The notes under the pieces were generated by a model. The model saw only the letters and a program-made list of their open reading frames with translations, made no database searches and was not told the DNA's origin. DNA of 6,026 nt from the NCBI GenBank assembly GCA_001787465.1, contig MFXJ01000086.1, forward strand, positions 1 through 6,026, in the 5' to 3' direction. Below, piece by piece: positions 5,946-6,026 of the stretch (position 1 is the stretch's first letter; the number at the start of each line of letters is the position of its first letter). Made by a program: the position numbers and the translations under genes. Origin of the DNA: Candidatus Peregrinibacteria bacterium RIFOXYB2_FULL_32_7. Its GTDB lineage: Bacteria > Patescibacteriota > Gracilibacteria > UBA1369 > GWF2-33-10.

Positions 5946-6026
5946 TTAACCGAAGAATAAGAAGTATAGGAGGTTAATTCCAATTCGACCTAATATTCTC
6001 AAGTACAACTGGTAAATTTTTGATTG
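5946..6026 (-). other. Cut gene end or remnant at the window edge
   Basis: Two minus-strand frames are open at the right edge. One runs to a TAA at 5946-5948 and reads ...LRILGRIGINLLYFLFFG, hydrophobic like the tail of a membrane protein. The other runs from 6024 to a TAA at 5974-5976 and reads IKNLPVVLENIRSNWN, which matches the first conserved motif of SpoU/TrmH RNA methyltransferases before stopping. Only one can be real and the window does not decide. No GC-rich terminator lies between 5946 and the promoter at 5915, only T-runs on the minus strand. Confidence 0.3.

Noticed and set aside
5968..5973. AGGAGG, a perfect Shine-Dalgarno core on the plus strand
   Set aside because: No ATG, GTG or TTG follows at a usable distance, and none opens a frame before the window ends.

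Overview
The window is AT-rich (roughly one third G+C by eye). It reads as chromosomal DNA of a small-genome bacterium, most likely a Patescibacteria/CPR lineage. The reasons are a very divergent short dTMP-kinase-like protein with no Shine-Dalgarno, a short leader with an extended -10 promoter, and a huge secreted protein carrying LRR, thrombospondin type 3 and SLH modules. Nothing points to UGA recoding: both long frames are clean in the standard bacterial code. The lineage is an inference; no taxonomic marker gene is present.

Layout. Bases 1-126 hold a non-coding stretch with a TTACCAA heptamer repeated three times, then the untranslated lead-in to the first gene. Bases 127-714 (+) encode a P-loop nucleotide monophosphate kinase of the thymidylate kinase type. 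Bases 720-1003 (+) hold a small unrecognised gene in two consecutive frames; one missing base, probably in a C5 run, would join them into about 93 residues. A strong symmetrical hairpin with A/T flanks (1031-1067) serves as a terminator for both converging transcription units. Bases 1099-5856 (-) are one 1585-residue gene filling almost 80% of the window. Its promoter is visible at 5887-5915. The last 80 bases hold the cut end of something else on the minus strand, possibly a broken SpoU/TrmH methyltransferase start.

The giant protein is the main object. In order it has a basic N-terminus with a hydrophobic export/anchor segment (about 19-36), an ASH/choice-of-anchor-D-like beta domain (about 46-192), an internalin-like block of fifteen 22-23-residue leucine-rich repeats (247-579), a calcium-binding TSP3 stalk with twelve TSP3-like units and two EF-hand-like inserts (620-1176), a second ASH-like domain (about 1186-1295), an acidic linker, and three divergent SLH domains (about 1369-1567). 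This suggests a cell-surface protein held to the envelope by its C-terminal SLH domains, with a rigid Ca2+ stalk displaying an LRR binding surface. A role in attachment to a host or partner cell is plausible but inferred. The kinase and small ORF share no evident function with it; they simply converge on it.
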